33,580 nucleotides of DNA, from positions 1 through 33,580 of the forward strand of contig JAJYLC010000002.1 of the NCBI GenBank assembly GCA_021787935.1, written 5' to 3'. A model generated the notes under the pieces. That model worked only from the letters and a program-made list of their open reading frames with translations, searched no databases and was not told the DNA's origin. The DNA is from Chloroflexota bacterium. Lineage in GTDB: Bacteria > Chloroflexota > Dehalococcoidia > SZUA-161. Below are positions 1 through 9,429 of the stretch, piece by piece (position 1 is the stretch's first letter; each line of letters starts with the position of its first letter). The position numbers and the translations under genes were made by a program.

Positions 1-73
1 TTCTAAGTCAGCCCATCGCATGTTAAGTATGCGGTAGGCATGGTCTTGAGAGTGAAGGAACAGGAGGAACGAG

Positions 74-862
74 ATGAAGAGATTCAAAAACAAAGTGGTC
101 TTAATCACCGGCTGTGCGGAGGGAATGGGTCATGCCATCACGCTGGCTTTCGCCCGGGAGGGTGCCATCGTGGTGCCCACAGACATCAACACGAAGTTGC
201 TGGCGAAAACTGCAAAAGAAGCCTCTAAATTGAGTGGTTGCCCAGTTGACTGGTTCAAGATGGATGTTACCAAGAAAGACGAGATTGCAAAGGTGGTGAA
301 GGCGATTATAGACAAGCACGGCCGCATCGACGTTCTGGTTAACAACGCCGGGGTCTCTACCATGAACCCGGTAGTGGACTTGACCGAGGAAGAATGGGAC
401 TTCTGCATGGACGTGAACGCAAAAGGTCCGTTTTTGGTGACAAAGGCAGTCCTGCCCCACATGATTGCCGCCAAGAGCGGCAAAATCGTCAACACTGCTT
501 CAGTTGCCGGTAAAGGCGCAACCGCCTTTCAGGCGCACTACGGAGCTTCCAAGGCAGCGGTTATCGCCTTCACCCAGGCGTTGTCGAAGGAAGTCGGTGA
601 GTATCATATCAATGTCAATGCAGTGTGCCCCGGAATGATTAAGACTGCCATGCAGGACCGCGAGATGGTCTGGGAGGGCAAGCTGCGTGGCATGAATCCC
701 GAAGACCTGCGCTTTATGGGTTGTCAGTTCATACCCTGGGGTCGCAATGGGGAACCTGAAGATGTGGCGAAGGTGGTCCTTTTCCTGGCATCACCGGATG
801 CGGAATACATCACTGGGCAGGCCATCAACGTCACCGGTGGTTTGATCATGGTCACGCATTAG
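74..862 (+). CDS. SDR-family NAD(P)-dependent oxidoreductase (3-oxoacyl-ACP reductase-like)
   Basis: 262 aa; NNAGVS motif, YxxxK as HYGASKAAV, PG motif NAVCPGMIKT, C-terminal ITGQAINVTGG. N-terminal Gly-rich motif is TGCAEGMGHA. Confidence 0.93.
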   Translation: MKRFKNKVVLITGCAEGMGHAITLAFAREGAIVVPTDINTKLLAKTAKEASKLSGCPVDWFKMDVTKKDEIAKVVKAIIDKHGRIDVLVNNAGVSTMNPVVDLTEEEWDFCMDVNAKGPFLVTKAVLPHMIAAKSGKIVNTASVAGKGATAFQAHYGASKAAVIAFTQALSKEVGEYHINVNAVCPGMIKTAMQDREMVWEGKLRGMNPEDLRFMGCQFIPWGRNGEPEDVAKVVLFLASPDAEYITGQAINVTGGLIMVTH

Positions 863-894
863 GCTGAATGCTATCCCCCAATAGGAGGGCCAAC

Positions 895-2208
895 GTGATC
901 GATGCTAAGGTTCGCACGAATATCCTGCGGGCGGTTGACGGCCTGAAGGACGAGCTGGTGCAGTTGGTCTGCGACACGGTCCGTATCCCAAGTTGCACTT
1001 CGATGCCCGAGGGTTCGAACTCTGGCGATACCACGGTCGATATGAGCGGGGAAACACGGGTCAACCATGCCTTCAAGCGGGTTATGGAATCCTGCGGCCT
1101 GGAGACCGACATGTGGGAAGTGGCGAAAGGCCGGGCCAATCTGGTAGGAATCTGGCGCGGGAAAGGAAGAGGTCGCTCCCTCCTCTTCAACGGGCATGTG
1201 GATGTCGTGCCGCCTGGCCCTGTCGAGAAATGGACTGTGGCTGATCCCTGGAGCGGGGAAATCATCGCTGGGAAGATTTACGGCCGCGGCTCGACCGACA
1301 TGAAAGGCGGGGTAGCAGCCGCTGTTTTTGCCATGAAGGCGCTGCTGAAAGCCGGTTATCGCCCCAAGGGGGACGCTTTCATCCAGAGTGTGGTTGGAGA
1401 AGAGACCATGGAGACAGATGCGGGAACCGGCGCGGCGCTTCAGCGCGGCTACAGAGCCGACGCGGCTATTGTGTGCGAGCCGTCGAGCCCGCCTCAGCGG
1501 TTCTCCATCAACATTGCATCGCCAGGGCTGGTCTTGATGCAGGTCAAAGTGAGAGGCAAGGCAGCGCACATCTCAATGCGCTCTGAACTGATCAGGCCCG
1601 GAGGCCTGGGTGCTGCCGTGGGCGTATCAGCCATTGACAAGACGTTCTTGGTCTACCAGGCTCTGCTCAAATTGGAGGAGGAGTGGGGGCAGACGAAACG
1701 CCACCCTGCTTTCACTCGTCCCGGCCATTTCGTCCTTTTCCCCGAAGTTATCCAGGGTGGGGACATGTTGGCAGCTTCCATCCCTGAGGAATGCTACATG
1801 ATTTACATCATCTGGCACCCTCCGCAGGATACTGCGGAGAGCGTAGGCGAGGAAATCAAAGCTCATATAGCGCGCTTTGCGCAGACCGACCCCTGGCTCC
1901 GTGAGAACCCACCTGAAGTGTACGTACCGTTATTCAGCTGGCCGCCATTTGAGACTTCGCCGGAGGAACCCATCTGCAAAGCTGCTGCTATAGCGAGCGA
2001 GGCGGTATTCCATCGACCGGCAATGTTGTATGGTGGTGGCTTCACCAGCGATGCCAGTTTCATCCGGCAGGCAGGAATTCCCACGATTGTGATGGGTCCG
2101 GGCACCACCGGAGTAGCGCACGGATTTAATGAGTACATCGAGATTCAAGACCTTGTGGATGCGGCCAAGCTATATGCCATGACTATTGTCGAATGGTGCG
2201 GCATCTAA
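895..2208 (+). CDS. M20 family metallopeptidase / deacetylase (ArgE/DapE-like)
   Basis: LLFNGHVDVVPPG, YGRGSTDMKGGVAAAVFAMKAL and VGEEtmetDAGTGA are M20 metal-site motifs. ORF opens at 868, but GTG at 895 follows AGGAGG, so 895 is preferred. Confidence 0.9.
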   Translation: MIDAKVRTNILRAVDGLKDELVQLVCDTVRIPSCTSMPEGSNSGDTTVDMSGETRVNHAFKRVMESCGLETDMWEVAKGRANLVGIWRGKGRGRSLLFNGHVDVVPPGPVEKWTVADPWSGEIIAGKIYGRGSTDMKGGVAAAVFAMKALLKAGYRPKGDAFIQSVVGEETMETDAGTGAALQRGYRADAAIVCEPSSPPQRFSINIASPGLVLMQVKVRGKAAHISMRSELIRPGGLGAAVGVSAIDKTFLVYQALLKLEEEWGQTKRHPAFTRPGHFVLFPEVIQGGDMLAASIPEECYMIYIIWHPPQDTAESVGEEIKAHIARFAQTDPWLRENPPEVYVPLFSWPPFETSPEEPICKAAAIASEAVFHRPAMLYGGGFTSDASFIRQAGIPTIVMGPGTTGVAHGFNEYIEIQDLVDAAKLYAMTIVEWCGI

Positions 2209-2269
2209 AAGGCACGTCAGACCGCCATCCTAAAGCGGATGAGGCAACCCTTCATTATTCCGATTTCTC

Positions 2270-3193
2270 CTAATCATCCGTCTGCCAATCGGACTTCACA
2301 TATTCCTGATTTCTACCAACGCCTTCTTCCACAAGCTGTTCGCTGGAGAATCTGGCCAGGAGTATTGTTCCCAAAAGGATCGCAGCCAGGCCGCCGAGCC
2401 GCAAATCACGGTATAGCAACTCCCGCGGGAAAGCCTCCCTCAGAGCAAACACCCCCATGAAAATAGTGATTAGCCGCGAACAGAAATCCGATACAGCCGT
2501 TACCACAATGGCTCTGCCCTGCTGGTATCCACGAGAGATCAAAAGAACGCCGACAAGATAAAACAATATCAAGAAAGGCGGAACAAGCCCAAGAGCGATG
2601 ATATTTGCTTTCTCATTTATGGAATCCATCATAGACTTGGTTAGAACATCACCCAATCCCAGCAGTACCCCGGCAAAAATACTGAACACGACAAGCCAGT
2701 TAAAACCGAAACCAAATATTCTCTTGGCTGCGTAGATAACAAAGCAAATTGCAATGACCGCCGCCACAGCCGGAACCAGACGCGAGGGAATCATCACACT
2801 AGCAGTCTGATTTCCACTCGACTCACTGAATCCCAGTGCGATAATACCTGCGGTAACAATAATCACTCCCATCCACTCCCAGGCCTTTAGACGGTGGTGC
2901 AGGAAGAATATGGAGAAAAAAGCAAGAATTACAAACCCAGACCCCTGGATGGAACGGGCCAGGGAAACGGGGGTATAATTCAATGCGAACACAAATAGGC
3001 CCCAACCAAACCCGGATATAAGCATACCGCCAATCCATTTTCTGGAAAATACAAATGCCTTGATAACCTTGGATAACTTCCGGCTCACCTCAATTTTGGG
3101 CAGTGTGTCGGCTGCCTGTTTCTGCCATACCACCCCCACGTCCCAGCAAACAGCGCAAACGGTGATCAACAGGATGCTTATCCAGATAGACAC
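2270..3193 (-). CDS. EamA/DMT-superfamily transporter
   Basis: 307 aa, about 10 hydrophobic helices in two internally similar halves; typical DMT features such as SLARSIQGSGFVILAFFSIFFL. Confidence 0.75.
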   Translation of the reverse strand: MSIWISILLITVCAVCWDVGVVWQKQAADTLPKIEVSRKLSKVIKAFVFSRKWIGGMLISGFGWGLFVFALNYTPVSLARSIQGSGFVILAFFSIFFLHHRLKAWEWMGVIIVTAGIIALGFSESSGNQTASVMIPSRLVPAVAAVIAICFVIYAAKRIFGFGFNWLVVFSIFAGVLLGLGDVLTKSMMDSINEKANIIALGLVPPFLILFYLVGVLLISRGYQQGRAIVVTAVSDFCSRLITIFMGVFALREAFPRELLYRDLRLGGLAAILLGTILLARFSSEQLVEEGVGRNQEYVKSDWQTDD

Positions 3194-3333
3194 TTTTTAC
3201 TTCTTTCTTCTTTTCAGTTCATCTTGGCCACCCGGCCTCACTCAAACAACCCACGAAGTTGTATCTTTGGGAGCGGGCACTAGTAGAAAACTTAGCGGCA
3301 ATTGGTTGAGGTAAATAGATTACCAAACCATTA

Positions 3334-3408
3334 TGGCACCCCTGGCGGGACTCGAACCCGCGCTCCTGGCTCCGGAGGCCAGTGCTCTATCCTCTGAGCT
3401 ACAGGGGC
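3334..3408 (-). tRNA. tRNA-Arg (anticodon CCG)
   Basis: Reverse complement GCCCCTGTAGCTCAGAGGATAGAGCACTGGCCTCCGGAGCCAGGAGCGCGGGTTCGAGTCCCGCCAGGGGTGCCA folds as a cloverleaf. Anticodon loop CTCCGGA gives CCG; TTCGAGTC T-loop; CCA is encoded. Confidence 0.96.
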
Positions 3409-3454
3409 ACAGCAGTATAATACTCTTACGTAGTTACGCTTTCAAGATTGAGAG

Positions 3455-4273
3455 TTATTTCCTGAGGGCGTATTCCTCGCCCGTAACACGCACCCTGTTC
3501 TCTTTGACCAGCTTCCTCAGGTGAGCCAGCACCTGCCTTCGTGCCAGCTCCAGAAGACGCTGGTCCAACTCCGGGTATATCTCAGCTACCAGCTTCGCTA
3601 TAGTCTTCTTGCCCTGCCTCAGGCTGGATAAGACCTGCCGCTCCCTCTCGCCGCGGTGCTCAATCAGCTCCTCGATTTTGCGCTCGGGTTCATGTATCGG
3701 CGGGCCGTGTCCAGGGCATATCATACGGATATCGTATTTCAGAAGCTTCTTCAGGGAGTCTATGTACTGCGTCATGTCGCCATCAGGAGCATCCACGACT
3801 GTAGTGCCTATGCCCAGGATATGGTCTCCGGTGAATAGAATCTTACTCTCCCGCATATAGACGCAGATGCTGCCGGGGCTGTGGCCCGGCGTGTAGACCG
3901 TTTCCAGGCGTATGCCGCCCAAATCCAGGACATCACCATCCCCGACCAGCATGTCGCCCGTAACGTGATACACCATTCTCGCCTTGCCGGCGGCAAGGGA
4001 ATGCATCACGATTTGAGCGCCAGTCGCTTTCTTGATGGTGCGGCAGCCACCGATGTGGTCAGGATGGGGATGGGTGATTATTATATATGCCAGCTTCAGC
4101 GGGGCCAGGCCCTTAATGTACTCAATCCTGCACCTGGCTGCCTCTCTGTCTTCAAAGCCTGTATCTATGAGCGCAGCCTCTTTACCCGCCACAAGGTATA
4201 CGTTGGGCACATATACACCCATAAAGGTCCAGGTGGGCACCTGAATCGAGTGAACGCCAGGCTCTATTTCCAT
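3455..4273 (-). CDS. MBL-fold metallo-hydrolase
   Basis: THPHPDHIGG (HxHxDH), YTPGHSPGSICVY, FTGDHILG, CPGHGPPI. Confidence 0.93.
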   Translation of the reverse strand: MEIEPGVHSIQVPTWTFMGVYVPNVYLVAGKEAALIDTGFEDREAARCRIEYIKGLAPLKLAYIIITHPHPDHIGGCRTIKKATGAQIVMHSLAAGKARMVYHVTGDMLVGDGDVLDLGGIRLETVYTPGHSPGSICVYMRESKILFTGDHILGIGTTVVDAPDGDMTQYIDSLKKLLKYDIRMICPGHGPPIHEPERKIEELIEHRGERERQVLSSLRQGKKTIAKLVAEIYPELDQRLLELARRQVLAHLRKLVKENRVRVTGEEYALRK

Positions 4274-4295
4274 GTTTTCTACTTACTCGCTCCAA

Positions 4296-5270
4296 CTACG
4301 ATGGGTGCTCTGGCTTCTTTCTCCCATCAGGCAACTGCGAGGGCACTGGAATCATCCCCTGTTTTCGCGGCCAGATGATAGAGGCCACCACAGCAATGAA
4401 TAGTACACCAGCAACCACGCCCAGTGCAATCTCTGTCGGTATCTCATAGATATTAGTAATCAGCATCTTGGCCCCCACAAAGATGAGGACAGCTATAAGC
4501 CCGTAACGGAGATAATAGAACAATCGCATTATCCCGGCCAGCGCGAAGTAAAGCGACCTCAGCCCCAGAATAGCGAATATATTGGAGGTGTAGACTATAA
4601 AAGGATTCAACGTAATAGCAAGCACCGCCGGGATAGAGTCCAGGGCGAACACGATATCGGTGGTTTCAATGACCAGCACCACAATCAATAGCGGCGTGGC
4701 AAGCCAGAGCCCCACCCTCCTTGTCACGAACTTACCGTCTTCGTAGTTTTCCGTCACCCCTACAAATCGCCGGAATAACCTCAGCACCGGGTTCCTTTCC
4801 GGCTCTATTTTCTCGTCCTTTTGAACAGCCATCCTCAAAGCAGTTATGACAATGAATGCTCCAAAAATATAGAACACCCAGTCGAATTTGTTCAACAGCT
4901 CTATGCCTGCCACAATGAAAACTAATCGCATGACAATCGCGCCGATGATGCCCCAGTAAAGCACTTTATGCTGATACATGGGAGGCACGGCAAAGTAGGC
5001 AAAGATGAGCAGAAAGACAAAAAGGTTGTCTATGCTGAGGGATTCCTCGATCAGGTAACAGGTCAGAAACTCCAGGGCATCGCCGTGGCCGCGCCACAGG
5101 TAAATCGCCAGGCCAAACAAGAGAGCCAGAGAAATCCAGAAAGCAGTCCACAGTAGAGCCTCTTTGACTTTGATCTCGTGAGCCCGGCGATTAAAAACCC
5201 TGAGGTCCAGGGTCAGCATCACGAACACGAAGACACCGAAGCTCACCCACCACAGAACCTGGCTGGACAT
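4296..5270 (-). CDS. TerC/Alx family integral membrane protein
   Basis: Multi-TM protein with EESLSIDNLFVFLLIF and ETTDIVFALDSIPAVLAIT, characteristic of the TerC family. Confidence 0.9.
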   Translation of the reverse strand: MSSQVLWWVSFGVFVFVMLTLDLRVFNRRAHEIKVKEALLWTAFWISLALLFGLAIYLWRGHGDALEFLTCYLIEESLSIDNLFVFLLIFAYFAVPPMYQHKVLYWGIIGAIVMRLVFIVAGIELLNKFDWVFYIFGAFIVITALRMAVQKDEKIEPERNPVLRLFRRFVGVTENYEDGKFVTRRVGLWLATPLLIVVLVIETTDIVFALDSIPAVLAITLNPFIVYTSNIFAILGLRSLYFALAGIMRLFYYLRYGLIAVLIFVGAKMLITNIYEIPTEIALGVVAGVLFIAVVASIIWPRKQGMIPVPSQLPDGRKKPEHPS

Positions 5271-5477
5271 TAAAGCTGCACCTTCTTTTCTATACTGCGG
5301 CTGTAAAGTAAAGTCGGTGAAGGGATGAACGGTAAAAAGCTGCGCTGAGGAAGAAATACTCTAGTGTTCCTGGGGAAATTCTCTATGACAATGGGAGATG
5401 CTCGTGCAATAGCCGCCATCGGGTTCAGGGCATACATAAAGAGGATATTCCCGATATATTTACCTCACACCCCGGGT

Positions 5478-6872
5478 TTAAGTGAATACCCCTGCCTTCT
5501 TAAGCTCGCGGAGCTTCTTCACTATCCCCTGTTCCTCCACAAAGTGCGTGGTGTAATCTCCCTTGCGGAACGACTCGTTGTCCAGGGCCACTATATGGAA
5601 CGGGATATTAGTTTTAACCCCCTCTATCTGATATTCCTTAAGCGCCCTCTTCATGGTCTCAATGGCTTCATTGCGATTTCTGCCCCAGGACAACAGCTTG
5701 GCTATCAGAGGGTCATATTCAAATGGTATAGCGTATCCTGCGTATACGCCACCATCAACTCTGACTCCGAAACCGCCGGGCGGATTGTACGCTATGAGTT
5801 TGGCTGGCGCAGGCATGAAATTCATGAACGGATCCTCGGCATTGATCCTGCACTCTATGCTCCACCCCCGGAGTTTAATATCCTGCTGACTGTAGCCAAG
5901 CTCCTCGCCAGCAGCAACCCTTATCTGCTCCTTGACCAGATTGATACCAGTCAGAAGCTCAGTGATAGGATGCTCTACCTGAAGACGGGTATTCACTTCG
6001 TTGAAGTAGTACTCGTTATTGTCCATCGAATAGATGAACTCGACAGTCAGCGCATTGACATATTTCAATATCCTGGCCACCTTAACGGCATCAGCCCCCA
6101 TCCTCTCGCGCAGATCAGGAGTCATTATCGGAGAAGGGCCCTCCTCGATGAGCTTCTGATACCTTCTCTGAACCGAGCACTCGCGGTCGCTTACATAGAC
6201 GGTGTTGCCTTTTTTGTCAGCCAGAATCTGAAACTCCATATGCTTGGCTCTGGTGATATATTTCTCGATATAGAAAGCCGGCAAACCGAAAGCCTCGCTG
6301 CCCAGCGATTTGGCATAGTCCATGGCTGCCTGCAGCTCCTCCTTGTTCTTGGCTACTTTCATGCCTATTCCGCCGCCAGCGCCGCTTGGCTTCACAATCA
6401 CGGGGTAGCCGATGCCATCCGCAACCTCGAAAGCTTTGACCATGCCGCTGGCATCGTCTATAGCGCCATCAGAGCCGGGCGATACGGGAACGCCGTTTTT
6501 CTTCATAAGGTCACGTGACTTATGCTTGGGCTTAGCCTCGTGCATAGAATAGCTGGGAGGTCCGATGAATACAATACCCCGGGCCTCGCAGGCTTCGACA
6601 AACTTCGGATTTTCAGCCAGAAAACCGTATCCCGGGTAAATAGCTTCAACCTGGGCTTTTTCGGCTATGCCCAGTATTTTCTCAATATTCAGATAGCTGG
6701 AATTGGGTTCCGGGTCACCCAAGGGATAGGACTCATCGGCATTTTTTACGAATAGCGCTGCAGCATCCTTGTCTGAGAAAACAGCCACGGACCGTATGCC
6801 CATCTCCCTGCATTCCCTTATTGCCCGGAGTGCGATTTCCCCACGATTAGCTACCAGGATCTTTTTGAACAT
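5478..6872 (-). CDS. accC: Biotin carboxylase subunit of an acyl-CoA carboxylase
   Basis: MFKKILVANRGEIALRAIRECREMGI; KPSGAGGGIGMKV; EKYITRAKHMEFQILAD; EFIYSMDNNEYYFNEVNTRLQVEHPITE. Confidence 0.96.
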   Translation of the reverse strand: MFKKILVANRGEIALRAIRECREMGIRSVAVFSDKDAAALFVKNADESYPLGDPEPNSSYLNIEKILGIAEKAQVEAIYPGYGFLAENPKFVEACEARGIVFIGPPSYSMHEAKPKHKSRDLMKKNGVPVSPGSDGAIDDASGMVKAFEVADGIGYPVIVKPSGAGGGIGMKVAKNKEELQAAMDYAKSLGSEAFGLPAFYIEKYITRAKHMEFQILADKKGNTVYVSDRECSVQRRYQKLIEEGPSPIMTPDLRERMGADAVKVARILKYVNALTVEFIYSMDNNEYYFNEVNTRLQVEHPITELLTGINLVKEQIRVAAGEELGYSQQDIKLRGWSIECRINAEDPFMNFMPAPAKLIAYNPPGGFGVRVDGGVYAGYAIPFEYDPLIAKLLSWGRNRNEAIETMKRALKEYQIEGVKTNIPFHIVALDNESFRKGDYTTHFVEEQGIVKKLRELKKAGVFT

Positions 6873-6908
6873 TATCCCTTACCTTTCTAATCTGGGTGAT
6901 TAAGCTCC

Positions 6909-7130
6909 TTAACATTCGATAAGCGCGATAAGGTCTCCCGTTTCCACCGTCTGTCCCGCGGCGACCTTCACCTCCACAACCGTACCCTCTACGGGCGACA
7001 AAATCGGGTTCTGCATCTTCATAGACTGCAAGACGCAGATTTCCCCATCCTCCGTTATCGAGCAACCGGCAGTCACAGCAACACTGACTATTTTGCCCGG
7101 TATCGGAGCCTCGATTCTTTCTTGCGACAT
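6909..7130 (-). CDS. Free-standing biotinyl/lipoyl-domain protein (biotin carrier)
   Basis: 73 aa; single biotinyl domain with APIPGKIVSV, VLQSMKMQNPILSP, VETGDLIALIE. Immediately upstream of accC on the same strand. Confidence 0.9.
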   Translation of the reverse strand: MSQERIEAPIPGKIVSVAVTAGCSITEDGEICVLQSMKMQNPILSPVEGTVVEVKVAAGQTVETGDLIALIEC

Positions 7131-7287
7131 CTTTACTTACACTCCTTTATCTTTCTCAGATTTCCTCCTGAAAAGACATGAACCTGAATTAGTTTATACT
7201 GAGTGTCATTCCGTGTCAAGAAAAAAACGTTCGAGGTCGCGTATCAAGGGAAGCGCAATTACCTGCAGCAAAGCGCTGACGCCTATG

Positions 7288-7382
7288 TCATTGCGAGCGT
7301 GAGCGAAGCAATCCCCGTACTCGTATATTGTGGAAGAGGCACAAGAGATTGCCGCGGCCTCCTTCGGATGGCCTCGCAATGA
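7288..7382. repeat. MITE/REP-like palindromic intergenic element
   Basis: Perfect 10-bp terminal inverted repeats TCATTGCGAG (7288-7297) and CTCGCAATGA (7373-7382), with internal GCAATC...GATTGC. Confidence 0.75.
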
Positions 7383-7495
7383 CGCATGGTTCAGACTGGA
7401 CTAACCAATTTCTTTCAAGATAATTGACGCCAGCTTCAGGAAATACTAAAATATAATTTAATGTCCCAAATTCAAGCACTGCCTGAAGAATCAAT

Positions 7496-9043
7496 ATGAG
7501 TTCGAAACAATTGAGGCAAAAGCTCCTTGCACTTGACAAGATGGGCCACAGGCTCCGGCAGGGAGGCAGTCTTGCCAGGATAGAGAAACACCGCGCCAGA
7601 GGGAAGCTCACAGCGCGCGAGAGGATAGGTAAGCTTCTCGACCCCGGCACTTTTCAGGAGCTCGACCTCTGGGGCACGCCGATGGCTACAGGGACCCTTA
7701 CCGACTATAAAAAGGGCCCGGCGGACGGCGTTGCTGTGGGGTACGGTGAGGTAAACGGCCGCCCTATCTATGTCTGGTCACAGGATTTTACCGTCTTCGG
7801 GGGCACAGTAGCCACGGTCCATGCCCGTAAGATAACTATGGTGATAGAGAAGGCCATACAGGCCAGAGTTCCCATAGTGGGCATTATTGACTCCGAAGGG
7901 CCTCGAATCGAAGATACTATTCAATACTACCGTTTTTACTCCCCCGAATCTATGGTCTACTTCCAGACCATGGCCTCGGGTGTAATCCCTCAAATCTCTC
8001 TGATTATGGGGCCATGCTTCGGCGAGATGGCTATTTCCGCCTCGCTGGCTGATTTCGTCTTCATGGTAAAAAATACCAGCTACATGCATATAGCACCGCC
8101 TCCTGAGGGCAAGACGGCTGAGAAAGTAGGCGAAGCGCTGGCGCATACACAGGACACAGGCTGCTGCGACGTTCTGGCTGAATACGATGAAGACTGCCTC
8201 CAAATGTGTCGCGAACTGTTGAGCTTCCTCCCATCGAATAATAAAGAGAAGCCGCCGATAGTAGACACCGGAGACAACCCCAATCGCAGGGAGGAGGAGC
8301 TTCTGGAGATAGTGCCCTTCAATATGAAGAAGGCATTCGACATGCGCCGGATAATCTCCCTAGTTGTAGATAATGGTAAGCTCTTCGAGATAAAGCAGCA
8401 GTGGGCAACCAATCTGATAACCGGGTTTGCCCGCCTAGGCGGGCAAACCGCAGGCATTATAGCCAATAACCCGCAGTCCCTGGGCGGCTCCCTGACCCTT
8501 GACGCAGCGGACAAGATGGCGCGCTTCGTCAGGTTCTGCGACGCCTTCAATATACCACTCATCTGGCTGGCGGACACTCCCGCCTTTATGCCAGCAGTTG
8601 AAGAGGAGACCAGGGGACTGATACGGCACGGCTGCAAAGTGGTGTTCTCCAACACTGAGGCTTCGGTGCCTCAGATAACCATTGCCATACGCAAGCTTTA
8701 CGGAGGAGGTGGAGTCGCCATGCCCGGCACAACACTGGGAGGCGATCTCGATATAGCCTGGCCTTCTGTAGAGCGCGGCTTGATGGGTGCAGAAGCAGCG
8801 GCCGCCATAATATACAAGAGAGAGCTGAGAGCCCTTAAAGAAAAAGACGAAGCCGCATTAAAAGCGAGGCACGCCCAGCTTGTCTCCGAGATGCAGCGTA
8901 AACTGAGGGGACTGGAGCGCGAGTGGGGGCAAGAGTTCATCGACCCCCGCGACACCCGTCGCTTCCTCATCGAAGCCCTAAAGGTCTTTGCTGAAAGATT
9001 GGAAAAACGCCCCCGCCGCAAGCACGAGAACATCCGCTTGTAA
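7496..9043 (+). CDS. Acyl-CoA carboxylase/decarboxylase carboxyltransferase subunit (PccB/MmdA-like), copy 1
   Basis: GKLTARERIGKLLDPGTFQELDL; SQDFTVFGG; ASGVIPQISLIMGPC; SFLPSNNKEKPP; LDAADKMARFVRFCDAFNIPL. Confidence 0.93.
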   Translation: MSSKQLRQKLLALDKMGHRLRQGGSLARIEKHRARGKLTARERIGKLLDPGTFQELDLWGTPMATGTLTDYKKGPADGVAVGYGEVNGRPIYVWSQDFTVFGGTVATVHARKITMVIEKAIQARVPIVGIIDSEGPRIEDTIQYYRFYSPESMVYFQTMASGVIPQISLIMGPCFGEMAISASLADFVFMVKNTSYMHIAPPPEGKTAEKVGEALAHTQDTGCCDVLAEYDEDCLQMCRELLSFLPSNNKEKPPIVDTGDNPNRREEELLEIVPFNMKKAFDMRRIISLVVDNGKLFEIKQQWATNLITGFARLGGQTAGIIANNPQSLGGSLTLDAADKMARFVRFCDAFNIPLIWLADTPAFMPAVEEETRGLIRHGCKVVFSNTEASVPQITIAIRKLYGGGGVAMPGTTLGGDLDIAWPSVERGLMGAEAAAAIIYKRELRALKEKDEAALKARHAQLVSEMQRKLRGLEREWGQEFIDPRDTRRFLIEALKVFAERLEKRPRRKHENIRL

Positions 9044-9074
9044 TTACTCAAGCGCAAGTCTCTGTACCTATTTA

Positions 9075-9103
9075 CCCCCTTTTCTAAAGGGGGGCTTTGT
9101 TTC
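9075..9103 (+). terminator. Probable intrinsic terminator after carboxyltransferase copy 1
   Basis: Perfect 8-bp hairpin CCCCCTTT-TCT-AAAGGGGG (9075-9093) followed by GCTTTGTTT. Confidence 0.7.
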
Positions 9104-9429
9104 CAAAGCTTCCAAAACCAGCCGAGATAACTAAAATGACATATGCTGGCATATCAGCAAGCTCGTGAGCGAAAGTATAACTATAGTCATAGCATGTGTC
9201 AATCGCACAAGACAAAACAGAGAAAGTGTGGTATTATATCCCTGCTCGCAATTTGTTGGAGGAAGGAGAAATGCCACGTTGAGATTGCGATAAATCCGAA
9301 ATGGGAATCTGACGATAACATTGGTTATCTCAAAAGAGTGGATACCAGCGAAAACAAGGAAGGTATTATTTAAGGTAATCCGCGTATCTGAATGACTTTT
9401 GGAGGCAAAATAAAAGGAGGATTTTGGCA

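Noticed and set aside
3333-3524. Plus-strand ORF MAPLAGLEPALLAPEASALSSELQG...
   Set aside because: Antisense translation of tRNA-Arg; a classic annotation artefact.
5271-5363. Possible yybP-ykoY (Mn) riboswitch upstream of terC
   Set aside because: Only a short region was available and I could not see the conserved core.
5364-6518. 384-aa plus-strand ORF
   Set aside because: Lies antisense to the well-supported biotin carboxylase gene and has no recognisable motif.
8080-8655. 191-aa minus ORF and similar ORFs antisense to CT, dehydratase and TPP genes
   Set aside because: Shadow ORFs opposite strong coding sequences; no RBS or domain support.
9143-9373. 76-aa ORF MLAYQQARERKYNYSHSMCQ...
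   Set aside because: No RBS, odd composition and no recognisable features; not listed as CDS.
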